Source of the DNA: an uncultured Pelagibacteraceae bacterium
GTDB lineage: Bacteria > Pseudomonadota > Alphaproteobacteria > Pelagibacterales > Pelagibacteraceae
Assembly (NCBI GenBank): GCA_902592275.1
Contig: CACJDW010000003.1
Coordinates: 45,093 to 109,092, forward strand
Length of the DNA stretch: 64,000 bases
Direction: 5' to 3'
The notes below the pieces were generated by a model. The model was not told the origin of the DNA. It searched no databases and saw only the letters and a program-made list of their open reading frames with translations. A program made the translations under genes and the position numbers. Positions 43,097 through 52,159 of the stretch are shown here, piece after piece (the stretch's first letter is position 1; each line of letters opens with the position of its first letter).

Positions 43097-45172
43097 CTAA
43101 ATTTTATTTGAAATTTTTAATGCAAATGCATAGTCAATAGCAATTTCTTCTATTGCCCCATCTCTTCCAGATTTTCCACTATGACCAGCATTCATTTCGG
43201 TTTTTAAAAGAAGTAAATTATTATCTGTTTTATAGTCTCTAAGTTTTGCTGTGAACTTTGCAGGTTCATCAAATAAAACTCTATTATCACTTAAACTTGT
43301 TGTAATAAAAATATGTGGATAATCCATCTTTTTAATATTGTTGTAAGGCGCATATGAAAAAATATAATCAAAATGTTCTTTATTCTCTTTTGCATTTCCA
43401 AATTCGTCAAATTCTCCCACAGTTAACGGTAAAGAATGATCAAGATTTGTTGTTAAAGAATCCACAAAAGGAACAGCCATGATAATTCCTAGAAATAATT
43501 CAGGAGATTGATTAACAACAGCTCCCATTAATAATCCTCCAGCAGATCCACCCATGCCAATAATTTTTCCTTTTGAGGTATAATTTTTTTCAATTAAATA
43601 TTTTGCAGCATAAATATAATCTTCAAAGGTATTTTTTTTGTTTGTTAATTTTCCCTCTTTCCACCACTTCATACCTTTTTCCATACCACCTCTAATGTGA
43701 GCTGTGGCCCAAATTATATCTCTATTGATAAGACTTAATCTTGTGGAAGAAAAACTTGGGGACATAGAATTTCCATAAGACCCATATCCATACAATAAAA
43801 CGTTTGCAGACCCATCAATTTTTGTTTTTTTGTGTCTAGTAATTGTTAATGGAACCATTCTTCCGTCATGAGATTTAAACTCAACTCTCTCAACAATATA
43901 GTCATCTTTATTATGACCAGATGGGATCTCTTGTTCTTTAACAAGTTCTTTAGATTTTGTTGCTAAATTATATTTAAAAACTCTAGAAGGAGTTTTAGGT
44001 GATGAGTATCCTAAATGAACTTCATCAGTATTTCTATCTTTTTGAGTTAAGCTTACTCCTGGAACATAAACAGTTTCATCAGAAAAAATTAATTCTTCTT
44101 CTATATTTGTAGAAATATTTTTGACAAATAATTTATCTAGTGCATCTGATGTCTCACCACGAATAATCCAATTTTTAAGAAATGTTAATCCGCCAATTAA
44201 AACTTCATCTTTTGCTGGAATATATGTTTTCCAATTTTGATTTTCTAAATTGTCACAAATATCAATTTTAAAGTCTTCAGCATTTTTATTTGTGTGATTA
44301 TAAAATTTACCGTCCCATGAATTAACAGAATACAGAACACCTCTTTCTCTTTTAATAATAAGTTTTGGAGATGGATTTAATTCATCTGATTTAAAGTAAT
44401 ATTGCTCTGAAGTATTATGGTCAGAAGTATTTATAAAAAAATATTTTTCATCTGAGCTTTTTCCAATTCCTACTGTAAAAGCCTCGCTTTTCTCCTCAAA
44501 TATTAATTCATCTTTGGCCTCAAAATCTCCTATTTTGTGCCTGTATATTGTTCTTGCTCTATGATTTTCATCAAGTTTAGAATAAAAAATATATTTATCA
44601 TCTAAACTAAATGTTATTCCCCCTGATGTTTCCGTAATTTCTTTTGAAATAATTTTGTTTGTTTTTATATCTCTTAAATAAATTGTATAATATTCAGAAC
44701 CCTTAAGATCTAAAGAGTACCCAAGATATTTATCATTATTACTTACTTCTAAATCTCCAACCCCAAAATATTCAGTTTTAAGTTTTTCTTTTTCTTGATC
44801 TCCATTCCATATTTCCTCAATATTTTCTGAACCAATTTTTTTTCTAAGTTTTATGGAATAATTTCCTGTTGTTGTAGTTTTTGTCCAATACTCATAGGTG
44901 TGATCTTTATAGGGCAAAGATTCATCATCTAATTTAATTCTTCCTTTAATTTCATCGAATAATTTTTTTTGAATATCTTTTGTATCTTTTAAATGATGAT
45001 CTGTGTAAGCATTTTCATCTTCTAAATATTTTTTCACTTCAGGATCTAACTTGCTTTTATCTCTGAGAACTTCCAAAATATTATCTTGATGAATCCAGCT
45101 GTAATTGTCTTCCCAATCAATATTGTGACAAGTTTTTATCTCTAGTTTTTTTTTAAGTTGTGGTACTTTCAT
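43097..45172 (-). CDS. ptrB: Oligopeptidase B (prolyl oligopeptidase family S9A)
   Basis: Cytoplasmic serine peptidase of 691 residues cutting after Arg/Lys in short peptides. N-terminal seven-bladed propeller (about 70-400) limits substrate size; the alpha/beta-hydrolase domain has the nucleophile in GMGGSAGGLLMG near residue 542, the Asp in SDNRVLFDEPAKF near 629, and the His in NAGHSGKSGR near 664. No signal peptide. Divergent from the J-domain gene with only 15 bases between starts. Confidence 0.93.
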   Translation of the reverse strand: MKVPQLKKKLEIKTCHNIDWEDNYSWIHQDNILEVLRDKSKLDPEVKKYLEDENAYTDHHLKDTKDIQKKLFDEIKGRIKLDDESLPYKDHTYEYWTKTTTTGNYSIKLRKKIGSENIEEIWNGDQEKEKLKTEYFGVGDLEVSNNDKYLGYSLDLKGSEYYTIYLRDIKTNKIISKEITETSGGITFSLDDKYIFYSKLDENHRARTIYRHKIGDFEAKDELIFEEKSEAFTVGIGKSSDEKYFFINTSDHNTSEQYYFKSDELNPSPKLIIKRERGVLYSVNSWDGKFYNHTNKNAEDFKIDICDNLENQNWKTYIPAKDEVLIGGLTFLKNWIIRGETSDALDKLFVKNISTNIEEELIFSDETVYVPGVSLTQKDRNTDEVHLGYSSPKTPSRVFKYNLATKSKELVKEQEIPSGHNKDDYIVERVEFKSHDGRMVPLTITRHKKTKIDGSANVLLYGYGSYGNSMSPSFSSTRLSLINRDIIWATAHIRGGMEKGMKWWKEGKLTNKKNTFEDYIYAAKYLIEKNYTSKGKIIGMGGSAGGLLMGAVVNQSPELFLGIIMAVPFVDSLTTNLDHSLPLTVGEFDEFGNAKENKEHFDYIFSYAPYNNIKKMDYPHIFITTSLSDNRVLFDEPAKFTAKLRDYKTDNNLLLLKTEMNAGHSGKSGRDGAIEEIAIDYAFALKISNKI

Positions 45173-45187
45173 CTAATAAGGAAATAT

Positions 45188-45691
45188 ATGAATATTATTA
45201 TTTATCTACTTGTAATTTTAGTCATCTTATATTTTTTATTAAGATGGTGGTCAAATATTTCTCCAAAAAAAATGTCAAAAGGAGTTAGGCTGATTACAAT
45301 TTTATTATTGGCTTTATTAGCAGTTTTATTTGCTATTGGTGGAAAATTTCTACTCACATTGCCATTAACTCTTGCAAGCCTTGCTCTAGTTAAACTTAAA
45401 GGTTTATCATTGTTTCAATTGCTTTCTCTTTATAGGCTTATTCAAACCTTAAGAAATTCTGGAAGATTTTCTTTTAATCAATATCAAAATAATAACTCGT
45501 CATCATTATCAATATCTGAGGCATATAAGATTTTAAATTTAGACATTAATAAAAAACCAACTAAAGAAGCTCTAAATAAAGCTTACCAAAAAATTCAAAA
45601 AAAAATTCACCCCGATATTTCTCCAGAAACCTCAAGATTATCAGCTATTGTTAATGAAGCTAAAGAAATAGTTCTTAAGGATATTTCTTAA
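45188..45691 (+). CDS. Membrane-anchored J-domain protein (TimB/Pam18-like)
   Basis: 167-residue protein with two or three N-terminal hydrophobic segments (about 3-20, 32-50 and 54-70) and a C-terminal J domain of about 60 residues: SISEAYKILNLD, a long helix KEALNKAYQKIQKKIHPD with the HPD tripeptide that stimulates DnaK, and SRLSAIVNEAKEIVL. The layout, membrane anchor first and J domain last, is that of the alphaproteobacterial relatives of mitochondrial Pam18/Tim14. I chose ATG 45188, preceded by AAGGA; an earlier ATG at 45158 lies inside ptrB. Its stop interlocks (TTAA) with the convergent GT9 gene. Confidence 0.83.
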   Translation: MNIIIYLLVILVILYFLLRWWSNISPKKMSKGVRLITILLLALLAVLFAIGGKFLLTLPLTLASLALVKLKGLSLFQLLSLYRLIQTLRNSGRFSFNQYQNNNSSSLSISEAYKILNLDINKKPTKEALNKAYQKIQKKIHPDISPETSRLSAIVNEAKEIVLKDIS

Positions 45692-46650
45692 TTAATTATT
45701 GATAATAGTTTTTCATAAATCTTATCTGGATTTATTTTATCTTTACCATGAGTATTGTGAGAAACAGTTGTTTCTCCATCAGGAATTATAGGATACATAT
45801 TTGTATTATAAGAACCATAAATTAATGGTGTATCTGCCATCAATGTAATTGTTTTAATTCCTAATGCTGATGATAAATGTGAGAAACTCGTATCATTGCA
45901 GATTGCAACATTACAATTTTTAATAATAGGCAATGTATCCCTTATACCGAGGTTATCTAAAGCAACACACTTTTCTCTAAATTTTGTATTTAATATTTCC
46001 ATTAAGATTTTTTGCTCATCTTCATTTTTACCTGTGGCTAAAAAAAACCTACATTTTTTAAAAGCTTCTAATTTTTCCATTACGTCTAGAAAAGTTTTTG
46101 ATGGTATTCTCTTTGTTGGGCCTGAGCCACCTATACCCAACAAAACATTAAGTTCATCATTATTAATATTAAAGTTTACTGCTGTTTTTTGAACTAAACT
46201 GTTATCAATTTGAATTTCTGGATTATCAATAGTTTCGATATCTAAATATTTTTTTATTATAGCTTTAGCCGGTTTAGTGATGTGTTGATTTTGTTTCTCA
46301 AATAACGGATATTGAAATATTTCTTTAACACCTGCTAATTTAGAAATTAAGTTATATCTCAAAGATGAATTAAAAATAAAAACTTTATCAAAATTATATT
46401 TTTTAAGATCACTTGCTAATTTGAAAAATCCTTTAAAACCATCATGTCTTTGATTTATTTTATTGTCTCTTTCTAAGTGAATTATTTCTTCAATATAATT
46501 TGTTTGATTTAAAAATTCGTTAGCTTTTGAATTTTCTTTCACTAGCAAACTAACAGGTACTCCAAATTTATTTGAAATAGCTTTAATAAAGGGTAGGAAA
46601 ATTACCGTATCACCTATACCCATCCTGTTTTGAATAACTAATATTTTCAT
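45688..46650 (-). CDS. Glycosyltransferase family 9 (heptosyltransferase-like)
   Basis: 320-residue ADP-heptose:LPS heptosyltransferase-like protein. Seen: KILVIQNRMGIGDTVIFLPF at the start (the GxGD phosphate loop), a conserved C-domain GIGGSGPTKRIPSKTF near residue 170, and CNDTSFSHLSSALGIKTITL near 265 with the donor-binding Asp. ATG 46650 fits the family N-terminus; an upstream in-frame start at 46719 would add 23 hydrophobic residues absent from the family. Likely role is in surface lipopolysaccharide or glycan synthesis. Confidence 0.87.
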   Translation of the reverse strand: MKILVIQNRMGIGDTVIFLPFIKAISNKFGVPVSLLVKENSKANEFLNQTNYIEEIIHLERDNKINQRHDGFKGFFKLASDLKKYNFDKVFIFNSSLRYNLISKLAGVKEIFQYPLFEKQNQHITKPAKAIIKKYLDIETIDNPEIQIDNSLVQKTAVNFNINNDELNVLLGIGGSGPTKRIPSKTFLDVMEKLEAFKKCRFFLATGKNEDEQKILMEILNTKFREKCVALDNLGIRDTLPIIKNCNVAICNDTSFSHLSSALGIKTITLMADTPLIYGSYNTNMYPIIPDGETTVSHNTHGKDKINPDKIYEKLLSIIN

Positions 46651-46699
46651 GGTTAATTTATAAACTTTACTAATTAATATTTTTATATAAATTTTTACT

Positions 46700-47584
46700 A
46701 TGAGTAAAATTAAAGGCATTTATGCGGCCTCAATGTCGATATTAAATGATGATTTGACGCTTGATATTAAAAAAACCATTCTGCATGCAGAAATGGTTAT
46801 TGACAATGGTTGTCACGGAGCAGCTATATTTGGAAGTACAGGGCAGGCTCAACTTATACCTGTCTCTGAAAAAATTAATTTGTTAAATCATCTGACTTCA
46901 AGCAAACACAAAGAAAAATATATTATAGGTACTGGTTTAAATTCTTTAGGTGAAACAATTAATTTAATGAGAGTTTCTAAATCTTTAGGTTTTAATAGAT
47001 TCTTAGTTATGCCGCCTGCTTATTATAAATATGGAGATAAAGAAGTAATAGAATTTTATAGCAAAATAGTAGAGGCAATTTCTGATTGTGAAATAGTACT
47101 ATATAATTTTGAAAAACTTTGTGGTTATAAGTTTAGTATTGAATGTATTGAAGAGTTAGTAAAAAAATATCCAAAAAATATTATTGGAGTAAAAGATAGT
47201 TCTTACAATCTTTTTGAAAACCTAAAAATTGACGATTTTTCAGTTTTACCTGGATCAGAGTCCAAATTATTCAAAGGGCTTCAATTAGGTTGTTCAGGAA
47301 TTATCACAGCTACATGTAATGCTACTTCTTCACTGGCAAGAAAGGTATACGATGATTTTAATGATGGAAATGAACAGACAGTAAACCAAAACCTTTGTGA
47401 GGTAAGAGCTGAATTTGAAAAGTATAATTTGATTTCAGGTTTACACACATACTTTAGTAAAAAAGAAATATATTATAAAAATCTTTTACCACCACTTAGT
47501 ATTTTAAATTCTAAAGATGAAACGGATTTAATCAATAATTTAGAAAAATTAAATTTTTCATTAAAAAATAATAAGGCGGCTTAG
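46700..47584 (+). CDS. Dihydrodipicolinate synthase/N-acetylneuraminate lyase family protein
   Basis: 294-residue TIM-barrel aldolase of the DapA superfamily. Seen: FGSTGQAQLIPVSEK near residue 45 in place of GTTGE, the Tyr in VLYNFEKL near 135, the Schiff-base lysine in IIGVKDSSYN near 163 and a GCSGIITATCNATSSL segment near 198. The motifs differ enough from true DapA that a pyruvate aldolase or dehydratase acting on another keto acid is likely. Cfa starts right after the stop on the same strand. Substrate unknown. Confidence 0.85.
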   Translation: MSKIKGIYAASMSILNDDLTLDIKKTILHAEMVIDNGCHGAAIFGSTGQAQLIPVSEKINLLNHLTSSKHKEKYIIGTGLNSLGETINLMRVSKSLGFNRFLVMPPAYYKYGDKEVIEFYSKIVEAISDCEIVLYNFEKLCGYKFSIECIEELVKKYPKNIIGVKDSSYNLFENLKIDDFSVLPGSESKLFKGLQLGCSGIITATCNATSSLARKVYDDFNDGNEQTVNQNLCEVRAEFEKYNLISGLHTYFSKKEIYYKNLLPPLSILNSKDETDLINNLEKLNFSLKNNKAA

Positions 47585-48775
47585 ATGCAACTGGCTAGAT
47601 TTTTAAATAATATTTTTAAAAAAGATGGATTTATATTAGTTGACGCTAATTCAAAAAGTTACATTATTGGAAATCCAAAAAGTGAAAACCCTATAAAAGT
47701 TAAAATTTTAAATAAAAATCTTCACTATAAGTTACTATTTCATCCAGATTTATATTTTGGTGAAGCATACACAGATGGAGAAATAACTATTGAAAATGGA
47801 ACATTAACTGATTTCTTGGATCTTTCTTTGATGAACTTTGGAAGAGGAGACTTAAATTTTTTTAGTTATTTACTTAATAGATTAAGAGGTTCTTATAGAT
47901 ATTTAACTAATTTTAATTTTATAAAAAAATCTAAGATGAATGTCTCTCATCACTATGATATTTCGGATGATCTTTATGACTTGTTTTTAGATCCTAAAAG
48001 ACAATATTCATGTGCATATTTTAAAAATGAAACAGACACGCTTGAAACAGCACAAAATAATAAAATTCAACATATTATAAAAAAACTCAATATAAAGCCT
48101 AATCAAAAAGTCTTAGATATCGGATGCGGATGGGGATCGCTTGCAACTGATATAGCAAAGAGTGCAAATTGTGAAGTCACAGGTATCACCCTTTCTGAAA
48201 ATCAATTTAATTATTGTAAAAAAAGAGCAAAAGAACTTAATTTAGAAAATCAGTTACACTTTAAACTTATGGATTATAGGGAGCTAGACGAAAAATTCGA
48301 TAGAATCGTAAGTGTTGGAATGTTTGAGCATGTAGGAAGAAAATTTTATAGAAAATTTTTTTCACAAGTCGAAAAACTTTTGAAAGATGATGGAGTTTCA
48401 TTGATTCATACTATAGGGTCAGTAAATCCACCTCGAGATCCACATCCGTGGATTACGAAATATATTTTTCCTGGTGGATATACACCAAGCTTGAGTGAGG
48501 TAAGTCCACATATAGAAAAGTCGGGATTAATCGTTGCAGATATTGAAGTTTTAAGGCTACATTACATGCACACTTTAAGACATTGGAAAGAAAATTGTCT
48601 CAAAAACAAAGAAAAAATAATTGAAATGTTTGATGAAAAATTTTTTAGAATGTGGGAATTTTATCTTGCAGGTTGTGAGATGGCATTTAAATGGGGTGAT
48701 CAAGTTGTATATCAATTTCAATTAACAAAAAATTATTCTTCAACACCAGTTACAAGAGACTATATTTATCAATAA
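47585..48775 (+). CDS. cfa: Cyclopropane-fatty-acyl-phospholipid synthase
   Basis: SAM-dependent enzyme adding a methylene bridge to unsaturated acyl chains of membrane phospholipids (396 residues). N-terminal domain with ILVDANSKSY and EAYTDGEITIENG; catalytic domain with SHHYDISDDLYDLFLD near residue 122, SAM loop VLDIGCGWGSLA near 178, GITLSENQFNYC, and the MFEHVG active-site stretch near 248. A non-cyclising methyltransferase of the same fold is a possible alternative. Starts on the base after the DapA-family stop; both are probably one transcript. Confidence 0.92.
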   Translation: MQLARFLNNIFKKDGFILVDANSKSYIIGNPKSENPIKVKILNKNLHYKLLFHPDLYFGEAYTDGEITIENGTLTDFLDLSLMNFGRGDLNFFSYLLNRLRGSYRYLTNFNFIKKSKMNVSHHYDISDDLYDLFLDPKRQYSCAYFKNETDTLETAQNNKIQHIIKKLNIKPNQKVLDIGCGWGSLATDIAKSANCEVTGITLSENQFNYCKKRAKELNLENQLHFKLMDYRELDEKFDRIVSVGMFEHVGRKFYRKFFSQVEKLLKDDGVSLIHTIGSVNPPRDPHPWITKYIFPGGYTPSLSEVSPHIEKSGLIVADIEVLRLHYMHTLRHWKENCLKNKEKIIEMFDEKFFRMWEFYLAGCEMAFKWGDQVVYQFQLTKNYSSTPVTRDYIYQ

Positions 48776-48802
48776 ATTATTGATAAATATAAATTTCCTC
48801 AA

Positions 48803-49990
48803 ATGAAAAAAAAGAAAAAAAAAATAAAAAAAAATTTTTCCAAAAATAAAAAAAAAATTAAAAAAGCTCTAAAAAAGATCAAGAAAAGCAACATTAAAAA
48901 AGTTAAGGTAAGACAAAAAAAAAATTCTAAAAATAAAAAAGTTAAAAAATCTAAAAAAGTAATAAAAAAATATAAATCTACATCACCAAAGAAACCAGAT
49001 TTTCTTTTAAAGTTAGTTAACTTTCAAAATTCTCTAAAGCCTGAATTTAAGTTTAGATTAAATTTCGGTTTTGAAAAATATATCCAAGCATTTTTTGATA
49101 AAATAGCAGACACAATTTCACAGTATAAAATTCTAAAAAAAGATGAAGCAAGAAGATTAAAAATAGAAAAACAAGAACAAGAAAGGTTAGAAAAAATCGA
49201 AATTGCAAAAGAAAAACAAAAAGAGGCTGAATTAAAAGTTAAATTAAAAGAACAAGCTTTAAAGGATGAAATTAGATTAGAAAAACAAAGAACAAAAGAA
49301 ATAAAATTATTCTTAAGAAAAGAACAGGCTCTTTTAAGAATTGAACAAGCAGAAAAACAAAAGAAATTTTTACAACAATTAAAATTAGATAAGCAAATTG
49401 AAAAATTTAGAGTTAGAGAGGTTAAAGAATTAGAGAAATTAGAAAAAATTTCTTTAAGAGAAAAGAGAGAGGATTATGCTGGCTTACAACAAAGAATAGA
49501 AAAACTTAAAGAAAAATACCGAATTATTAGAGATCAAAAGATTAGGGAAAGAGTAGAGGCCTTAGGAGTAAAAATTCAAGGAGATGAAGATAGAGAAACA
49601 CTTTTACAAAAAGAAAAAGAATTTACTTTAGCTAGACAAAAAATTGAGTTTGCTCTCGAAAGTTTTTACAGAAGTGCTAGTAGTTTAGTCTTTCAGTTAA
49701 ACAAAAGACACATAACAAGACATATGTCTATCTTTAGATGTATAGACAGAAGATTTGAAACAGGAGAAATATTTGTTAAATGGGATGAAGCCTCAGATGA
49801 TGAATGGCTATTATTAATTTATATAAAAAATAATTCACCAGATGAAGGAATAGTTATTGAAGACAAAACTAATCCAGAAAAAAATATTTCTCATGAGTTT
49901 AAAAATAATGAAATATTTAAGGCCTCAGATACCATGGTTGATGCTCTTACACAGTTAATCGCAAGAAAAAGAGCCAAAAATATCAATTAA
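48803..49990 (+). CDS. Lysine-rich coiled-coil protein, unknown function
   Basis: 395 residues; I do not recognise the family. Residues 1-62 are almost only Lys with some Asn, Ser and Val, like a nucleic-acid-binding tail. Residues about 65-110 form a short apolar region (PDFLLKLVNFQNSL). Residues about 115-285 are an uninterrupted heptad-like coiled coil rich in Glu, Lys, Arg and Leu. Residues about 290-395 look globular: FYRSASSLVFQLNKRHITRHM, then strands around EIFVKWDEASDDEWLLLIYI and a final helix. No signal peptide or membrane segment. The next gene, a small membrane protein, follows after 30 bases. Codon use resembles its neighbours, so transfer is not suggested. Confidence 0.8.
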   Translation: MKKKKKKIKKNFSKNKKKIKKALKKIKKSNIKKVKVRQKKNSKNKKVKKSKKVIKKYKSTSPKKPDFLLKLVNFQNSLKPEFKFRLNFGFEKYIQAFFDKIADTISQYKILKKDEARRLKIEKQEQERLEKIEIAKEKQKEAELKVKLKEQALKDEIRLEKQRTKEIKLFLRKEQALLRIEQAEKQKKFLQQLKLDKQIEKFRVREVKELEKLEKISLREKREDYAGLQQRIEKLKEKYRIIRDQKIRERVEALGVKIQGDEDRETLLQKEKEFTLARQKIEFALESFYRSASSLVFQLNKRHITRHMSIFRCIDRRFETGEIFVKWDEASDDEWLLLIYIKNNSPDEGIVIEDKTNPEKNISHEFKNNEIFKASDTMVDALTQLIARKRAKNIN

Positions 49991-50020
49991 ATTATCATAC
50001 ATAATTAAGTACTATTAAGA

Positions 50021-50314
50021 ATGTTACTTTCTTCAATACTAATGATTATTTTGTATCTAGTATTAAAATATGTTCTTGCATGGATAAGGTATTTTAACAG
50101 TCTCGACTCTAGATTAGGCCAATCTACATGGCGATGGAGTTATGACTATCCCGTAGTTGGTGAAAGGGATATTTCAGATTTAGATGATAAAACTTTTGTT
50201 AGACTAAGGAGAAAAAGAAATAGAGTTATAACTCTTATGTATTCAATTTTATTAATTATGTTTTTATTATCTATGTCTTTACTCAGTGAATTTTTAATAT
50301 TTTTTTTAACTTAG
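50021..50314 (+). CDS. Small two-helix membrane protein, unknown function
   Basis: 97 residues with an N-terminal membrane helix (about 3-22) and a C-terminal one (about 70-95), joined by a charged loop containing RYFNSLDSRLGQSTWRW, YPVVGERDISDLDDKT and an RLRRKRNR cluster before helix 2. I recognise no family. It follows the lysine-rich coiled-coil gene on the same strand and overlaps the convergent DCC gene by 9 bases. The basic cluster suggests the loop faces the cytoplasm. Confidence 0.6.
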   Translation: MLLSSILMIILYLVLKYVLAWIRYFNSLDSRLGQSTWRWSYDYPVVGERDISDLDDKTFVRLRRKRNRVITLMYSILLIMFLLSMSLLSEFLIFFLT

Positions 50315-50659
50315 TTTTTTAAGTTGTTTTTTATTTTTTAAATATAAAAAAAAGGCAATTATTTCATACCCATATTTAAAGATTGTGAAAATTATTGGTA
50401 GTTTGAAAAATTTATATAAAAATTTATATTTTGGAATTTTTTTCCAAACATAAAGAAATGCCTCCGCACCTTCAATAATTTTACCATTCTCCTTGACATG
50501 CAATCTTCTTAATAATTCTTTATCATTTCTAGATGTTTCTTTCTCAGCATCTGAATTATTTGTTATATCTATCCAGTCAATATCTTTGATATTTTCTTTT
50601 TTATATAAGTTAATTTCTGATCTACAGATTTTACAAGAGTTATTAAAAAATACTTTCAT
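50306..50659 (-). CDS. DCC-family (DUF393) thiol-oxidoreductase-like protein
   Basis: 117-residue thioredoxin-like protein of the DCC family. Starts KVFFNNSCKICRSEINLY, with the CxxC at residues 9-12; the usual DGxCxxC signature is here NNSCKIC. EGAEAFLYVWKKIPKYKFLYKF near 63 matches the conserved middle segment. A hydrophobic stretch lies at about residues 86-106. The cellular role of the family is not settled. Convergent overlap of 9 bases with the small membrane protein gene. Confidence 0.82.
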   Translation of the reverse strand: MKVFFNNSCKICRSEINLYKKENIKDIDWIDITNNSDAEKETSRNDKELLRRLHVKENGKIIEGAEAFLYVWKKIPKYKFLYKFFKLPIIFTIFKYGYEIIAFFLYLKNKKQLKKLS

Positions 50660-50710
50660 TTAACAATAATTAACTTTTAGTAATAAATTGTACATGCGTA
50701 AAATGATCAG

Positions 50711-50738
50711 TTGAAAATTATCAACAAACCACTATTTA
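50711..50738 (+). promoter_or_regulatory. Putative promoter of tldD
   Basis: TTGAAA (50711-50716), a 16-base spacer and TATTTA (50733-50738). The tldD ATG (50745) is six bases after the -10 element and there is no Shine-Dalgarno, consistent with a leaderless message. Another ATG at 50741 is out of frame. Confidence 0.5.
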
Positions 50739-50744
50739 AGATGA

Positions 50745-52157
50745 ATGAGTAATTTCTTTAACAAATCTGATTTAACAAGACAAGATGCAGATAAAATAGT
50801 ATCTGAAACACTAAATAATTGTGATGATGGTGAGCTTTATTTAGAGGAGTCAAAATCAGAGTCAATTGTTTTAGATGATAATAAAATAAAAAGCTCAAAC
50901 TATAGTTCTGATTTAGGATTTGGCTTCAGAGCTATCTCAAACGAGGTTGTTGCTTATTCATATTCTAACGAAATATCAAAAGATTCATTAAAAAATTCCT
51001 CAGAAAATCTTAAATCAACTCTTAAATCAATTAAAGGCACATATAATCATGAAATTCCAAAATCTAATAAAAAATTTTATGAAGATATTAATCCAATTGA
51101 ACAAAAATCTTTAGACTCGAAATTAGAAGTTTTAAATAAAGTAAATGATTTTTTAAGAAAAAAAGATGGATCAGTAAAACAAGTGACTGCTAGTTTTGCT
51201 GGTGAGCAAAAATCAATTGAAATTATTCGATCAGGTGGAGAAGTACTTACCGATGTACGTCCATTAATTAGATTTAATGTCTCTGTAATGTTGGAAAAAA
51301 ATGGAAGAAAAGAAACGGGAGTATATGGAATTGGTGGCAGACAATCTTATGACGATTATTTAAAAAATGATAATTGGAAAAATGTTTGTGAAGAGGCTTT
51401 TAGAATTGCATCAGTAAATTTAGAAAGCAAACCAGCACCTGCTGGTGAGATGAAAGTAGTCTTAGGACCTGGTTGGCCTGCTATATTAATTCATGAAGCA
51501 ATTGGTCATGGTCTAGAAGGAGATTTTAATAGAAAAAAAACATCAGCTTTTCACGATCTTATGGGTCAAAAAGTTGCAAGTGAGGGTGTAACAATTGTTG
51601 ATGATGGTACGATTGATAATAGAAGAGGAAGTTTAACAATTGATGATGAGGGAACGCCAACGGAGAGAACAGTTTTAATTGAAAATGGTATTCTTAAAAA
51701 CTTTATGCAAGACAGGCATAATGCGAGATTAATGAAGACAAGATCCACTGGATCTGGAAGAAGAGAAAATTATAGACATATTGTTTTGCCAAGAATGAGA
51801 AATACAATGATGTTAAGTGGCAATCAAACTCAAGATGAAATGATCAAATCTGTTGATAAAGGAATTTTTGCTGTAAGCTTTGGAGGAGGTCAGGTAGATA
51901 TCACATCTGGAAAATTTGTATTTAATTGCACCGAAGCCTACGAAATAAATAATGGAAAAATTGGGTCTCCAATTAAAGGAGCAACACTAATTGGTGATGG
52001 GCCATCAATACTTAAAGAAGTATCAATGGTAGGAAATGACATGATGTTGGACCCAGGTATAGGAACTTGTGGAAAGGCTGGACAAGGAGTTCCTGTGGGA
52101 GTCGCTCAACCTTCAATTTTGATCGATAAAATGACAGTTGGTGGAACTAAACTTTAA
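50745..52157 (+). CDS. tldD: Metalloprotease TldD
   Basis: 470-residue catalytic subunit of the TldD-TldE protease, which digests unfolded peptides and matures some peptide toxins. The zinc site is in LIHEAIGHGLEGD near residue 252 (HExxxH) with a later Cys/Gly-rich C-terminus (GTCGKAGQGVPVGVAQ). The partner gene follows after 2 bases. Length is normal. Highly conserved in SAR11-like genomes and other proteobacteria; the physiological substrate here is not evident because no toxin or modified-peptide cluster is nearby. Confidence 0.94.
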   Translation: MSNFFNKSDLTRQDADKIVSETLNNCDDGELYLEESKSESIVLDDNKIKSSNYSSDLGFGFRAISNEVVAYSYSNEISKDSLKNSSENLKSTLKSIKGTYNHEIPKSNKKFYEDINPIEQKSLDSKLEVLNKVNDFLRKKDGSVKQVTASFAGEQKSIEIIRSGGEVLTDVRPLIRFNVSVMLEKNGRKETGVYGIGGRQSYDDYLKNDNWKNVCEEAFRIASVNLESKPAPAGEMKVVLGPGWPAILIHEAIGHGLEGDFNRKKTSAFHDLMGQKVASEGVTIVDDGTIDNRRGSLTIDDEGTPTERTVLIENGILKNFMQDRHNARLMKTRSTGSGRRENYRHIVLPRMRNTMMLSGNQTQDEMIKSVDKGIFAVSFGGGQVDITSGKFVFNCTEAYEINNGKIGSPIKGATLIGDGPSILKEVSMVGNDMMLDPGIGTCGKAGQGVPVGVAQPSILIDKMTVGGTKL

Positions 52158-52159
52158 TT

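Noticed and set aside
45158..45187. Earlier start for the J-domain protein
   Set aside because: It would overlap the first codons of ptrB on the other strand and lacks a ribosome site; ATG 45188 has AAGGA.
46651..46719. Earlier start for the GT9 transferase
   Set aside because: The added 23 hydrophobic residues are not part of the family and would overlap the DapA-family gene on the opposite strand.
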